Positions 46,537-55,096 of a stretch of 64,000 nt of DNA are shown in pieces. The notes beneath the pieces were generated by a model that saw only the letters and a list, made by a program, of their open reading frames with translations, did not search any database and was not told the origin of the DNA. The position numbers and the translations under genes are program-made. Within the stretch, counting starts at the first letter, position 1, and every line of letters begins with the position of its first letter. This DNA comes from Victivallis lenta (GTDB taxonomy: Bacteria; Verrucomicrobiota; Lentisphaeria; Victivallales; Victivallaceae), in NCBI RefSeq assembly GCF_009695545.1, contig NZ_VUNS01000012.1, positions 1 through 64,000 on the forward strand. Direction: 5' to 3'.

Positions 46537-47830
46537 TATCAAAGTTATTTTTTAAAACAGCTAAAGCTTCGTTGATTTTATCTCGGTCGCTTTTGCCGTT
46601 CATGGTTCCGCTGACCGCATCAATCGCCTGCTGTTGGGCAGCATCTCCGACGTGGGTGTAATATTTGTCTGCGATTTCAGAGTCGGTCCCGAGAATGGAA
46701 AGCAGAACCGCCTTGGGAACTCCAGCCTCAGCACAGAAACTCGCGAATGCATGACGGAGAGAATGAAACCCATATACCGTCATCTTTTTACTGCGTCCGG
46801 GAACAGCAACCGACGGTTCCAAGCCGATCCAGCGGATCACACGTAAAACATCGATATTGATAAGATTGACTCCTACGCTCTTTCCGTTTCGATCCACCTT
46901 ATTATACCGTGCAGCGGATTTCGGACAGACATATTGACCCTCTTTCCAGGCCTGCGCTTCCTTGAGTACAGCATGGAGTTCGGCGGCCATCGGAATGGTC
47001 ACCTCTTTACCGGTTTTAAATTGCTTTACCCAGATTCGCCTGCGTTCCATATCGACGTTCTGCCATTGCAGCAGCACACAGTCTTTCAGACGTTGCCCGG
47101 TGAACATGCCGATGTAGTAGATGACACGGATTTCCGGTTTGTTCATGACATGGTACTGGTCGTCAGCAAGAACCTCGCGGAGCTGCTGCTCCTGTTCCTT
47201 GCTGAACGCCTGTCGCCTTACAATGGTGGCCTGTTCCTCTCTGGCATTGCGTAACAATGTTTTAGATCGAAACGGATTTTCTCCGGAGTAATAGTCTTTG
47301 AGACAGTCGAATATCTTCCGCAAACGCTTGATTTTACGATTATGGGTATCAACAGCTTGTGCTTGGGATTTCAGGAAGCTCGCGTATTCCTCTGCGACTT
47401 TGCTGTTCAATTCTGCTACAGAGGTAATGACTGTATGATGCTTTCCTGGAGTTGTAACAAATGCAACAAAATCTTCATACGTTGTCTTGTAAGAGAGTTG
47501 TTCGCTGACGGTATGCGGAGTTGCACGTTCCGGATGAATTTCATATTTGGCCCATCCTTCTGAAAGCGGCAACATTTGAGCTTGTCGGGAAAAACCTTTC
47601 ATGGCGTTGATTTGAGCGGCAGCCACATCCATTGTTGGTGCAGCCCAGATGGAATCCAGCTCTTCTGCACGTTGAAGTGCTTCGAGTTCATCGGTTGTCT
47701 TCAACGCAAATTCTTTTCGTACACCATTGGCTACTGTGAGTCGATAGTAGAAAGAGCCTTTGGCATTTTTTCTTCTAAGTGTTCCGCGAAGTTTCTGCAT
47801 TCGGTTTTTGATCCTGCTTCCTGCGTTCAT
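46493..47830 (-). CDS. int: Tyrosine recombinase (phage-type integrase)
   Basis: From ATG 47830 the product has 445 residues: an N-terminal Arm/SAM-like region, then the catalytic domain with TGQRLKDCVLLQW (Arg I, near 246), HSLRHAFASF (His-x-x-Arg, near 352) and KYYTHVG (catalytic Tyr, near 390). All conserved residues are present. It lies beside the 3' end of tRNA-Ala, as expected for insertion at that tRNA. An upstream in-frame ATG at 47875 is possible but less likely; the chosen start is preceded by CAGG. Confidence 0.92.
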   Translation of the reverse strand: MNAGSRIKNRMQKLRGTLRRKNAKGSFYYRLTVANGVRKEFALKTTDELEALQRAEELDSIWAAPTMDVAAAQINAMKGFSRQAQMLPLSEGWAKYEIHPERATPHTVSEQLSYKTTYEDFVAFVTTPGKHHTVITSVAELNSKVAEEYASFLKSQAQAVDTHNRKIKRLRKIFDCLKDYYSGENPFRSKTLLRNAREEQATIVRRQAFSKEQEQQLREVLADDQYHVMNKPEIRVIYYIGMFTGQRLKDCVLLQWQNVDMERRRIWVKQFKTGKEVTIPMAAELHAVLKEAQAWKEGQYVCPKSAARYNKVDRNGKSVGVNLINIDVLRVIRWIGLEPSVAVPGRSKKMTVYGFHSLRHAFASFCAEAGVPKAVLLSILGTDSEIADKYYTHVGDAAQQQAIDAVSGTMNGKSDRDKINEALAVLKNNFDITPEYREKLIQILS

Positions 47831-47905
47831 TCTGATAACCTGTTTTGGCAGATTATGGCGCAATATAGCACACAAAAGTCCGATGCGCGAACTTTATGGG
47901 GAAGA

Positions 47906-47928
47906 AACGGGGAAAAATCCCCGTTTTT
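47906..47928. terminator. Intrinsic terminator by the tRNA
   Basis: AACGGGGA and TCCCCGTT form an 8-bp stem with a 4-nt A loop, followed by T residues on both sides. It is 12 bases past the encoded CCA of the tRNA and can end the tRNA transcript. Confidence 0.7.
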
Positions 47929-47939
47929 GAGCTTAAAAA

Positions 47940-48016
47940 TGGTGGAGCTGGTGGGAGTCGAACCCATGACCTATACGATGCGAACGTATCGCTCTAGCCA
48001 ACTGAGCTACAGCCCC
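47940..48016 (-). tRNA. tRNA-Ala (CGC anticodon)
   Basis: On the minus strand the 77-nt cloverleaf begins GGGGCTG and ends with CAGCTCC, A and an encoded CCA. The acceptor stem pairs with one G-T; the D arm has TAGCTCAGTTGGCTAGAGC, the anticodon stem ATACG/CGTAT holds the loop TTCGCAT with anticodon CGC, and the T arm has GGTTCGACTCCC. It is the probable attachment site of the integrative element on its 3' side. Confidence 0.95.
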
Positions 48017-48273
48017 ATTTTAGCATCATCCCCGGGGTCACCGGAGCTGACAGTTTATAATATAGTAATCATCGGAGAAATTGCAAGGCGCGGAAAAGAA
48101 AAAAACGTGATTTTTAACGGAGTTTCCGAAAATTCCGCTTCCGGCAGGTGACTGGCTGGAGCGTTTCCAACGGTTTCCGGGACCGCTCCGGGCCTTTGGG
48201 CCGGTTTCGTCGGGCTTGCCCGGTGCAAACCGTCAAAATGAGAGCAAAATCAGCCGGGAGGACATCGGAAAAG

Positions 48274-48301
48274 TTGAAGTTTTTTTTTTCTGCATTATAG
48301 T
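48274..48301 (+). promoter_or_regulatory. Sigma-70-type promoter of the sigma-factor gene
   Basis: TTGAAG and TATAGT are separated by 16 bases, ten of them T. The start codon chosen for the sigma gene is about 100 bases downstream, which leaves a leader of that length. Confidence 0.55.
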
Positions 48302-48407
48302 AACAATGTACGGATTGAATTCTGTGCCGGAATTTCGGCGCGGACAGAACAAAGGACTGGCCTGGAGCGGATCGTTCATCCGATTCAAGCCCGGATATTT
48401 CTGGATT

Positions 48408-49829
48408 ATGAGCAATATGAATTCAGCTGACAGGGGAGAGAAGCCGCCGGTTCCGGAACCTTCGGTCAACGCGCATTCGCTGCCCGAAATGGGCTCCGAT
48501 GATTTCGCGGACTCCCTTTCCAGTTATCTCCGGCAGATCGGCAAGCTGCCGCCCCTGCCGCCGGAACAGCAGGAGGAGCTCGGCAATCAGATCGACGCCG
48601 TGACCCGGACCATGCGCAAACAGCTGCACGCATTCGGGTTTGTGACGCAGGAGCATCTCCGGCTGCTTGACGAATGCCTCAACTCGAATTCCGACCCGGC
48701 CGACTATTTTCAGCCGTCGTCGCTGCGTAAAGAGGAGATCTCTTCCGGGGAGCTGCTTTCCCAGCTCTCCATCTGGCGCGAAGAGCTCAAGCGCAGCCAC
48801 GGAGAGCTGGCGGCCGCCTTCAAATCCAGGAGCAAGGATTATCCGGCGCGCCGCGAAGCACTTGCCGGCATCCTCTCCAAATTCGATGTCTCCGGCGACC
48901 AGCTCGGCGAATATTTTCAGATCATCATCGACTGGGTCAAGGTGCTCCAGCCCAGCATCAACCTCGACAGCCGGATCAAATTCACGCCGGGACCGGTCAA
49001 CCGCCAGCGGCTCCAGATGCTTGAGGACCGGTTCCTGATGACCCTCACCGAATTCACCGGGTACATCCGGGAGCTGCTCGATACCCACGAGCAACTGCAG
49101 GAGCTGCGCCAGAAAATGATCGAGGCCAATCTCCGGCTTGTCATCAGCATCGCGCAGAAATACCGCAACCGCGGGCTGCCGTTCAACGACCTGATTCAGG
49201 AAGGCAATCTCGGGCTCCTCCGCGCGCTCGAAAAATTCGACTTCCGGCTCGGCAACAAGTTCTCCACCTATGCAAGCTGGTGGATCAAGCACAATATTTC
49301 GCGTTCGATCGCCGAACAGTCGCGCGTAATCCGCATTCCGGCCCATATGGTGCATGCGATCAATTCCATGACCTGGGCGGAGCAGCGGTTCATTCAGACC
49401 AACGGCCGCGAACCCGAAGTGGAGGAGCTGGCCGCCATGCTTGAAATGCCGGTCGCGCGCGTGAGCGCGATCAAGAAAATGTCCTGCCAGACCATTTCGC
49501 TGCAGGCTCCGATCGCCAACAGCGAGGACGGCGCCATGCTTGAGGATCTCATCGCTGACGACAGTTCCGCCAATCCCGTGCGCGAGTTCGCCCGGAATCT
49601 GCTCTATGAGAAACTGTACGAAATGCTGCGGACTTTGCCGGAGCGCGACCAGCAGATCATCATTCTGCGCTTCGGGCTTTTCGGACAGCCGTGTCTGCCG
49701 CTCGTCGAAATCAGCAAACGGTTCAATCTGACCCGGGAGCGCATCCGGCAGATCGAGGCGAAAATCATCGAGAACCTCCGTTCCCCCGCCAAGCTGAAGT
49801 ATCTGGACGGCTGCGTCCAGACCGAATAG
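48408..49829 (+). CDS. rpoD: RNA polymerase sigma-70 factor, primary (RpoD) type
   Basis: From ATG 48408 the product has 473 residues. Region 1.2 ([20 protein letters not shown]), a non-conserved insert, region 2 ([38 protein letters not shown] and [20 protein letters not shown]), region 3 ([13 protein letters not shown]) and region 4.2 ([20 protein letters not shown]) are all present. It directs RNA polymerase to -35/-10 promoters. The frame extends upstream to 48216, but a promoter lies inside that extension. The weak ribosome-binding region leaves 48408 or 48417 as options. Confidence 0.92.
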   Translation: MSNMNSADRGEKPPVPEPSVNAHSLPEMGSDDFADSLSSYLRQIGKLPPLPPEQQEELGNQIDAVTRTMRKQLHAFGFVTQEHLRLLDECLNSNSDPADYFQPSSLRKEEISSGELLSQLSIWREELKRSHGELAAAFKSRSKDYPARREALAGILSKFDVSGDQLGEYFQIIIDWVKVLQPSINLDSRIKFTPGPVNRQRLQMLEDRFLMTLTEFTGYIRELLDTHEQLQELRQKMIEANLRLVISIAQKYRNRGLPFNDLIQEGNLGLLRALEKFDFRLGNKFSTYASWWIKHNISRSIAEQSRVIRIPAHMVHAINSMTWAEQRFIQTNGREPEVEELAAMLEMPVARVSAIKKMSCQTISLQAPIANSEDGAMLEDLIADDSSANPVREFARNLLYEKLYEMLRTLPERDQQIIILRFGLFGQPCLPLVEISKRFNLTRERIRQIEAKIIENLRSPAKLKYLDGCVQTE

Positions 49830-49977
49830 CAGCTGCGCGGGAAAATCCGAAGTTGTCCGGTTTGGACGTCCAGATTTTACTGACCGGGTAGAATTTACCT
49901 TTTTTATTTTACTATTTATCAAATTTTATTTTGTATTTTGATTTCAAATCAATATATTATCAGAAACGGAGACGGTT

Positions 49978-50553
49978 ATGCGGGAACAGCTGATTGTGCT
50001 CGGCACTAGAATCAAGAAAATCCGGAAAGAGCGTAAAATGACGCTGCAGGCCCTGGCCGACCGGACCGGGCTGACGGCCGGGCTGCTGTCGAAAATCGAA
50101 AATTTCCGGACGATTCCTTCGCTTCCGGTCCTGGTCGGCATCGCCGCCGCTTTGCAGATCGACCTTGCGGCGCTTTTCGAAGGGATGACCGCCGGAAAAA
50201 AATCGGAATGGCTGCTGGTCCGGCCGGCCGACCGCAGCCCGGTTGAACGGGAGGAAGGGCGGAACCTCACCTACGAGATGATTCTGGAAGCCCCTCTTTC
50301 GGCCGTCAATATGCAACTTTTATTCGTCACGATTCCACCCGGTCCGGTCCGTGAGATGGTATCGACCGAGGCCGACGAGCTGCTGTACGTCCAGAGCGGC
50401 AGTTTCGCCTACCGGATCGGGGGCGACCGGATCGAACTGACTGCCGGAGACTGCCTGTTCTTCAACGGCGCTCTCCCCCACGCACCCGAGAATGACTCCG
50501 GCGAAACGGCCGCGTTGCTGGCTTTCTATTTCATCCGCGAAACGGGCAGCTGA
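49978..50553 (+). CDS. XRE-family regulator with C-terminal cupin domain
   Basis: The 191-residue protein has an N-terminal HTH (LGTRIKKIRKERKMTLQALADRTGLTAGLLSKIEN, about 8-42) and a C-terminal cupin (ELLYVQSGSFAYRIGGDRIELTAGDCLFF, about 138-166). Such proteins sense a small metabolite and repress neighbouring genes. CGGAGACGG precedes the ATG. It is 41 bp upstream of the broken PHP gene and probably in one operon with it. Confidence 0.9.
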   Translation: MREQLIVLGTRIKKIRKERKMTLQALADRTGLTAGLLSKIENFRTIPSLPVLVGIAAALQIDLAALFEGMTAGKKSEWLLVRPADRSPVEREEGRNLTYEMILEAPLSAVNMQLLFVTIPPGPVREMVSTEADELLYVQSGSFAYRIGGDRIELTAGDCLFFNGALPHAPENDSGETAALLAFYFIRETGS

Positions 50554-50594
50554 ACGGGGAACTTCCTCCTCAATTTACAGGAAAGGTGCTGAAC

Positions 50595-51485
50595 ATGATC
50601 GAATTTCACGGGAAGACGCTCGAAACGTTCAAGGCCGGTCTGCACACGCATTCGACTGTTTCGGATGGGCAGTTTCCGCCGCAGGAGGTTATCCGGCGCT
50701 ACGCGGATCACGGTTACCGGGCTCTGGCCCTGACCGATCACCGCAAAACCCACCCGGTCGGATGTTACGACAGCTGCGGCATGACTCTGATTCCCGGCAT
50801 CGAAATTCATCCGCAGGGACCGCGCGGGATTCCGTGGCATCTGCTTTCACTCGGTGTGCCGGAGGAGTTTCCGGCCGAATACGCCTCCGGCTAGGAGGCG
50901 GTCGACGCAGTCAACGCCGCCGGCGGCATCGTTTTCGAAGCGCATCCGTACTGGTGCGGCTTCACAGCGGCCGAGCTTATGACGCTCAAGGGCGTCTGCG
51001 GCATCGAGGTTTACAATACAAGCACGCGCTATATCGGCAAGGCGTACAACATGCAGATCTGGGACGAACTTCTTGATGCCGGGTGCCGTTGTTCCGCGCT
51101 CGCGGTCGACGATATGCACCGCTCCTGCGACCTGTTCCGGGGATGGACCGTCATCTGCGCCGAAAACTCGGAGCCGGATTCACTGCTTGACGCGCTGCGA
51201 ACCGGTTCGTTCTACTCCTCGCAGGGGCCGGAACTATACCGCATCCGCTGCGAAGGCGGCATCTTCGAAGCTGCATTCTCCCCCTGCGTCGAAGCGATCC
51301 TGATGACTTCGAAGTCAAACGGCTTTTGCGGCTGTGTGCCGGATGAAGCAGGACCCGGATCTCCGGCAAGGGAGGTCACCGAGGTTCATTTCGATCTTCG
51401 CGGCTGCAATCCGCAAAACTATCTGCGGCTTCAGCTGCGGGACCGCAACGGCTGCTGCGCCTGGAGCATGCCGCTCTATCTTTAG
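50595..51485 (+). pseudogene. PHP-domain metal-dependent phosphoesterase with in-frame amber stop
   Basis: The first 99 codons (ATG 50595) contain LHTHSTVSDGQFP and LTDHRKTH, metal-binding motifs of the PHP family. A TAG at 50892-50894 interrupts the frame, which then continues in the same frame with EAVDAVNAAGGIVFEAHPYW, GIEVYNTSTRY and ALAVDDMHR for 197 more residues to 51485. All PHP motifs are present across the break and no frameshift is needed, so it is one point mutation (probably CAG to TAG), readthrough, or a sequencing error. AAAGGTG precedes the ATG. Confidence 0.8.
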
Positions 51486-51498
51486 CCGCGGTGCCGGA

Positions 51499-51517
51499 GG
51501 AGGACGGAGCGTCCTCC
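51499..51517. terminator. Hairpin between convergent PHP and antiporter genes
   Basis: GGAGGACG and CGTCCTCC form an 8-bp perfect stem with a 3-nt loop, between stops at 51485 and 51556. No long T-run follows. Confidence 0.4.
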
Positions 51518-51555
51518 TTCGACTTCCGCGATTCGGCAGGCAGTATCGCGGGCGG

Positions 51556-52917
51556 TCAGAGCAGTTCGTCCTGCAGCTTTTCATCCGGCACGGGATAGGC
51601 TTCTTCGGTTTCTTCGGTGAATTTCATCTTCGTCCTGGCGATGATGAACCGGACCAGCGTCGGCACCGGCAGCGTGGTCACGATGGACAGGATGATGATC
51701 GCATTGAAAAAGTTGTTGTCAATCATGCCGAGGTCCTTGCCGATTGCTGCGGCGGCCAGCGTGGCCGACAGCTGCGGAACGGTCATGAGTCCGGCGCAGA
51801 GCCCCTGGGTTCCGCTGAACCCCGAAACGCGCATCGCCAGCCAGCCGGAAAATACTTTACTGCCGACAAGCCCGATCACCGTGAACAGGATGATGAGCCA
51901 GTTTCCGGCGTCGCCGAAGGCCCGGAAATCGGTCTGCATGCCGATCGAGATGAAGAGGAACGGGATCAGCAGTCCGTAGCCGATGCTTTCGAACCGCTCC
52001 ATCAGCGGCCCGTTTGAACCGCGGTGTTCCTTTACGAGCCGCGACAGCGCGAGCCCGGCGATGAATGCGCCGACCACGAGATTCACTCCGAGGAATTCCC
52101 CGAAGAGCACGGTTCCGAGAATGACCAGCAGCAGGATCGTGATCAGCATGTCCTCGCCCGGCTTGAAGAGCCGGAGCAGGAATTTGCCGAGCTTGTAGAC
52201 CGCGTAGACCGAGACGGCCAGGTAGGCCAGCACGATGATGAGGAAGAGCGGCGTGAACCAGTTCCCGAACATGGCCGGATCGACGTAGTCGAAGAGCGAC
52301 AGCGTCCGGTTCCCGTTTGCGGCGGCGACGCCGAGCGACTGCCGCTTCATCTGGACGCTGACCGCCAGCAGGATGATGCTTGCGATATCGGTGATCACGG
52401 TCGAAATCAGCACCGACGCGCCGAAACGGGTTTTCGTGAGCTTGAGTTCGCGGATGACCGGGAAGACGATGCCGACCGAGTGCGACGCGAAGAGACTCGC
52501 ATAGAGCAGCTTTCCCGGGAAATCGTCCGGACGGAAATAGCTGTAGACATAATATCCGGCGACGGCCGGTAGCAGGAAGGTCAGAATGCTGAGTGCGGCA
52601 ACCGGTTTTCGCGCCGAGTTGATGAGCTTGAAATCCGCCTCCATTCCGGCCAGCGCCATGAGAAAGACGAGCCCGAGCGAACCGAATGAGCTGATCAGCG
52701 AGTCGAAGTTCTGGACGACCACATCGGTCTTGCCGCCGAGAAAGCTGAAGGTGTCGGCCAGCATCCGCACGAGATCGAGGCAGTTCGGCCCGATCAGCAT
52801 GCCCGCGATCAGCAGCGCGATGACGCCCGGTATCTGGAAACGGCGCAGCAGAAGCGGCCAGAGGGTCATGATGGCGATGAAGACAATGAACAGGATCAGG
52901 AACGTATCACTTCTCAA
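51556..52917 (-). CDS. Cation:proton antiporter (CPA2/KefB-type Na+ or K+/H+ exchanger)
   Basis: The 453-residue membrane protein has about 12 helices and the CPA2 (Na+/H+ exchanger, PF00999) layout: IPGVIALLIAGMLIGP near residue 30, LMALAGMEADFKLI near 85, and LFGEFLGVNLVVGAFIAGLA in the second half. It exchanges H+ for Na+ or K+ across the inner membrane and helps keep internal pH and ion balance. It starts with TTG at 52917, 6 nt after GGAGG. The SD lies in a 12-bp stem. Monocistronic. Confidence 0.9.
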   Translation of the reverse strand: MRSDTFLILFIVFIAIMTLWPLLLRRFQIPGVIALLIAGMLIGPNCLDLVRMLADTFSFLGGKTDVVVQNFDSLISSFGSLGLVFLMALAGMEADFKLINSARKPVAALSILTFLLPAVAGYYVYSYFRPDDFPGKLLYASLFASHSVGIVFPVIRELKLTKTRFGASVLISTVITDIASIILLAVSVQMKRQSLGVAAANGNRTLSLFDYVDPAMFGNWFTPLFLIIVLAYLAVSVYAVYKLGKFLLRLFKPGEDMLITILLLVILGTVLFGEFLGVNLVVGAFIAGLALSRLVKEHRGSNGPLMERFESIGYGLLIPFLFISIGMQTDFRAFGDAGNWLIILFTVIGLVGSKVFSGWLAMRVSGFSGTQGLCAGLMTVPQLSATLAAAAIGKDLGMIDNNFFNAIIILSIVTTLPVPTLVRFIIARTKMKFTEETEEAYPVPDEKLQDELL

Positions 52918-52920
52918 AAG

Positions 52921-52971
52921 GCACCTCCGGCAATGATGAATCGATCGAAAATAAACTAGTGCCGGAGGTGC
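52921..52971 (-). promoter_or_regulatory. Stem in the antiporter leader that covers the ribosome-binding site
   Basis: GCACCTCCGGCA (52932-52921 region on the minus strand's complement) pairs perfectly with TGCCGGAGGTGC, 12 bp, with 27 nt between. The downstream arm on the minus strand holds the GGAGG of the antiporter. Folding would hide it. On the plus strand the same stem is followed by seven T, so it could also act as a terminator against antisense transcription, and on the minus strand as the end of the upstream gene. Confidence 0.6.
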
Positions 52972-53031
52972 TTTTTTTCAAGTGGCCGCACCGGATTTTC
53001 GGGAAAAACGGTTGCGGCGCTCGATCCGGGA

Positions 53032-54168
53032 TCAGCGCACACGGTCGAATACACGCTTGACCGCTTCGAGATAGGCGTAGCCGTATTCGGCTTCAGGCTC
53101 GAGCATGCTGCCTTCGGTCCACTCGTTCCAGCAGTTGATGTTGAAGGTCGATACGCCGGTCCGGGCGACGCCGTCGCGGATTTCACGCAGGGCGGTTTCG
53201 AAGGCTTCCGGCGTATTGCCGGAGAGGACGGGGGTGTACGGATAGCCGCTCGGCGTCCACTTTTCGCTCAGGATCGTGCGCGGGCTCGGGTCCCAGCCGA
53301 CGGTCGCGTTCGGGTAGTACGGCAGATCATACGAGGCGCACATGTTTTTCCAGTGTTCGAGATAGAGCTCCATTGCCTTGCGGTACGGGAATTCCGGCCG
53401 GTCGCCGAGCCGCATATGGTGAATCCAGACATAGCTGGTGACCGAATCGAAGCCGAGCTTCCTGACGACTTTCGGCTGGTCGGCCAGTTCGCGTTCTCCC
53501 GGCAGGACCGGCTGGCCCCAGACGACCATGTTCAGATGCAGGTCCGGAAAGCCGGCCGCTTTCGTCATGTCGCGGAATTCCCGCAGCGCGGCGGCCGTCG
53601 CCTCGACGCTGCCGAACGAGGCGAGCAGGCATTCGAGGTGATAGATCGAAAAATACGGCGCGCCGTCGATTTTATAGTAGGACGGATGCCGGAAATAGGT
53701 GTCGACGGTCCGGCGGCAGAGACGGCGGAATGTCTCCGGCGTCACCTTGCCGGGCCAGAGCAGCGGGCGGCTCCGGCGCAGGCTCGGGTGGATGTCGAGC
53801 CAGTCATGGTTGGCCCACATGAAGCAGAATTTGAGCTTGTCGACGTTCGGGGATCTCAGGAAGCCGTCATTCAGGCAGTTTTCGAGAAACGGGCCGTCGT
53901 CGTAGTAATAATAGTCGAAGATGAAGTAATCGATGCCGTGCGAGGAGGCGTCTTCGATCTTCTTCGCCATAACGGCGGGGTCCGCTTCGTCGGTGTAGCC
54001 GAGGACGGGCACTTTGGGCTGGCGGTGGCCCGGGAAACGCGGCGTCATCGCCTTGACCAGCTCCCATTCGCACCAGCCTTCGCCGTGGACGGCCGCGTTG
54101 CGCGGTTCGCTGCGGTGATAGTTCGGAAAATAGTAACAGCCGACATCGGGACGTTTCGGACTCATCAA
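53032..54168 (-). CDS. GH99/WbsX-type protein
   Basis: The 378-residue protein has no signal peptide. It begins VGCYYFPNYHRSEPRN, then EGWCEWELVKAMTPRFPGH, IDYFIFDYYYYDDGPF near 80-95, MWANHDWLD, and ends with NCWNEWTEGSMLEPEAEYG, the hallmark order of the Glyco_tran_WbsX/GH99-like family. Members include endo-mannan-type hydrolases and LPS-side-chain enzymes; the true substrate is uncertain. It may start at TTG 54168 or at the next ATG at 54165. A larger relative lies at 59379-61964. Confidence 0.85.
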   Translation of the reverse strand: MMSPKRPDVGCYYFPNYHRSEPRNAAVHGEGWCEWELVKAMTPRFPGHRQPKVPVLGYTDEADPAVMAKKIEDASSHGIDYFIFDYYYYDDGPFLENCLNDGFLRSPNVDKLKFCFMWANHDWLDIHPSLRRSRPLLWPGKVTPETFRRLCRRTVDTYFRHPSYYKIDGAPYFSIYHLECLLASFGSVEATAAALREFRDMTKAAGFPDLHLNMVVWGQPVLPGERELADQPKVVRKLGFDSVTSYVWIHHMRLGDRPEFPYRKAMELYLEHWKNMCASYDLPYYPNATVGWDPSPRTILSEKWTPSGYPYTPVLSGNTPEAFETALREIRDGVARTGVSTFNINCWNEWTEGSMLEPEAEYGYAYLEAVKRVFDRVR

Positions 54169-54273
54169 TGCAGTACTCCATATTGGTTGAGGTTCACCGA
54201 ATTAACATAAAACCGGCCTGCGGGGAAAACAACCGGTTTGCGGGAATTTGCGGGAACGGGCAACCGGGCCGGA

Positions 54274-54987
54274 TCAGCCCGCAATGCGTTTCCGATACTC
54301 GGCGCGGAGTGCGACGGCGTGGTTGCAGGTCATTGCGTCGACTCCGATGCGGGCCATGGCGAGGCCGAGTTCGTCCGACCTGACGCCCCAGCAGACGACG
54401 CGCATCCCGGCCCTGTGCAGCGCTTCGACGAAGGCGGCGTCCGCCTCGGCCGTCGCCAGGAAACTTATGCCGGTGCAGCGCAGGGAATGCAGGCAGGCGA
54501 CGACCTGTTCCGGGGCCGGAAATCGGCCGAAGCGGCGTGTGAGATCGGTGAGCAGCAGCCGCGGCAGCTCCGGGAAGACGTCTGCGGCCGCGCGAATGGT
54601 TTCCTCATCGAACGAGCTCAGCGCGAGCCCCTTGCGGTCGCCGCCCCGGCGGTCGAGGACCGCTTTGACCGGTTGCAGCTGCGGCCAGGGACCCTTGAGT
54701 TCGATCTGCATCTGCTTGCCGGGTTTCAGGACGGCGAGCGCTTCGGAAAGCAACGGAACCGGATGGTATTGCCGCAATGCGGCCAGCGTGGCATCGGAAA
54801 CCGCAAGTCTCACGCCGGAAACGCGTTCGATGGTCTCGTCATGAACACATGCAGCTTCGCCGTCGGCGGTGAGCCGGATATCGAGTTCGATGCCGTCAGA
54901 ATCGCGCTCCATGGCGAGTTTGTAAGCGGACAGCGTGTTTTCGGGGGCATCGTCGGATTCCCCCCGGTGAGAAAGAAATCTGGTCAT
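54274..54987 (-). CDS. Glycerophosphodiester phosphodiesterase
   Basis: The 237-residue protein opens FLSHRGESDDAPENTLSAYK and then DGIELDIRLTADGEAACVHDETIERV, carrying the catalytic His and metal-binding Glu and Asp residues of the GDPD family. It splits glycerophosphodiesters to glycerol-3-phosphate and an alcohol. No signal peptide, so it is cytoplasmic. AGGAG precedes the ATG. It stands about 105 bp upstream of the WbsX-like gene. Confidence 0.9.
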   Translation of the reverse strand: MTRFLSHRGESDDAPENTLSAYKLAMERDSDGIELDIRLTADGEAACVHDETIERVSGVRLAVSDATLAALRQYHPVPLLSEALAVLKPGKQMQIELKGPWPQLQPVKAVLDRRGGDRKGLALSSFDEETIRAAADVFPELPRLLLTDLTRRFGRFPAPEQVVACLHSLRCTGISFLATAEADAAFVEALHRAGMRVVCWGVRSDELGLAMARIGVDAMTCNHAVALRAEYRKRIAG

Positions 54988-55096
54988 CGTAAAAAACTCC
55001 TGTGTGTGAGGTTCATTGTAACATATCCCGGACGAAGGGGAAAAGCAACGGCCGTCCGGAAATAATCGAATTTCTCATGTGATTTCCCTGATCCGG

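Larger units (their letters stand above)
33200..47940. mobile_element. Integrative element inserted at tRNA-Ala (left limit approximate)
   Basis: The right end is set by the tRNA-Ala and the integrase. The span holds integrase, excisionase-like HTH, SF3 helicase, sliding-clamp homologue, Cas4-like nuclease, DUF932, YubB-like, RhuM and Gp2-like genes, typical of plasmids and satellites. No capsid, terminase, relaxase or type IV secretion genes are seen, so it would need a helper to move, or it moves by replication and natural means. The left limit is guessed from the end of the metabolic operon at 33200; the far att repeat was not found. Confidence 0.65.

Noticed and set aside
48423-49922. 499-codon minus-strand frame
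   Set aside because: Antisense to the sigma-factor gene, which is well supported.
50892-50894. TAG as a pyrrolysine or reassigned codon
   Set aside because: Another gene here (2887-4470) uses TAG as its normal stop and no downstream recoding signal is seen; simple mutation is likelier.
53353-54210. 285-codon plus-strand frame
   Set aside because: Antisense to the WbsX-like gene.
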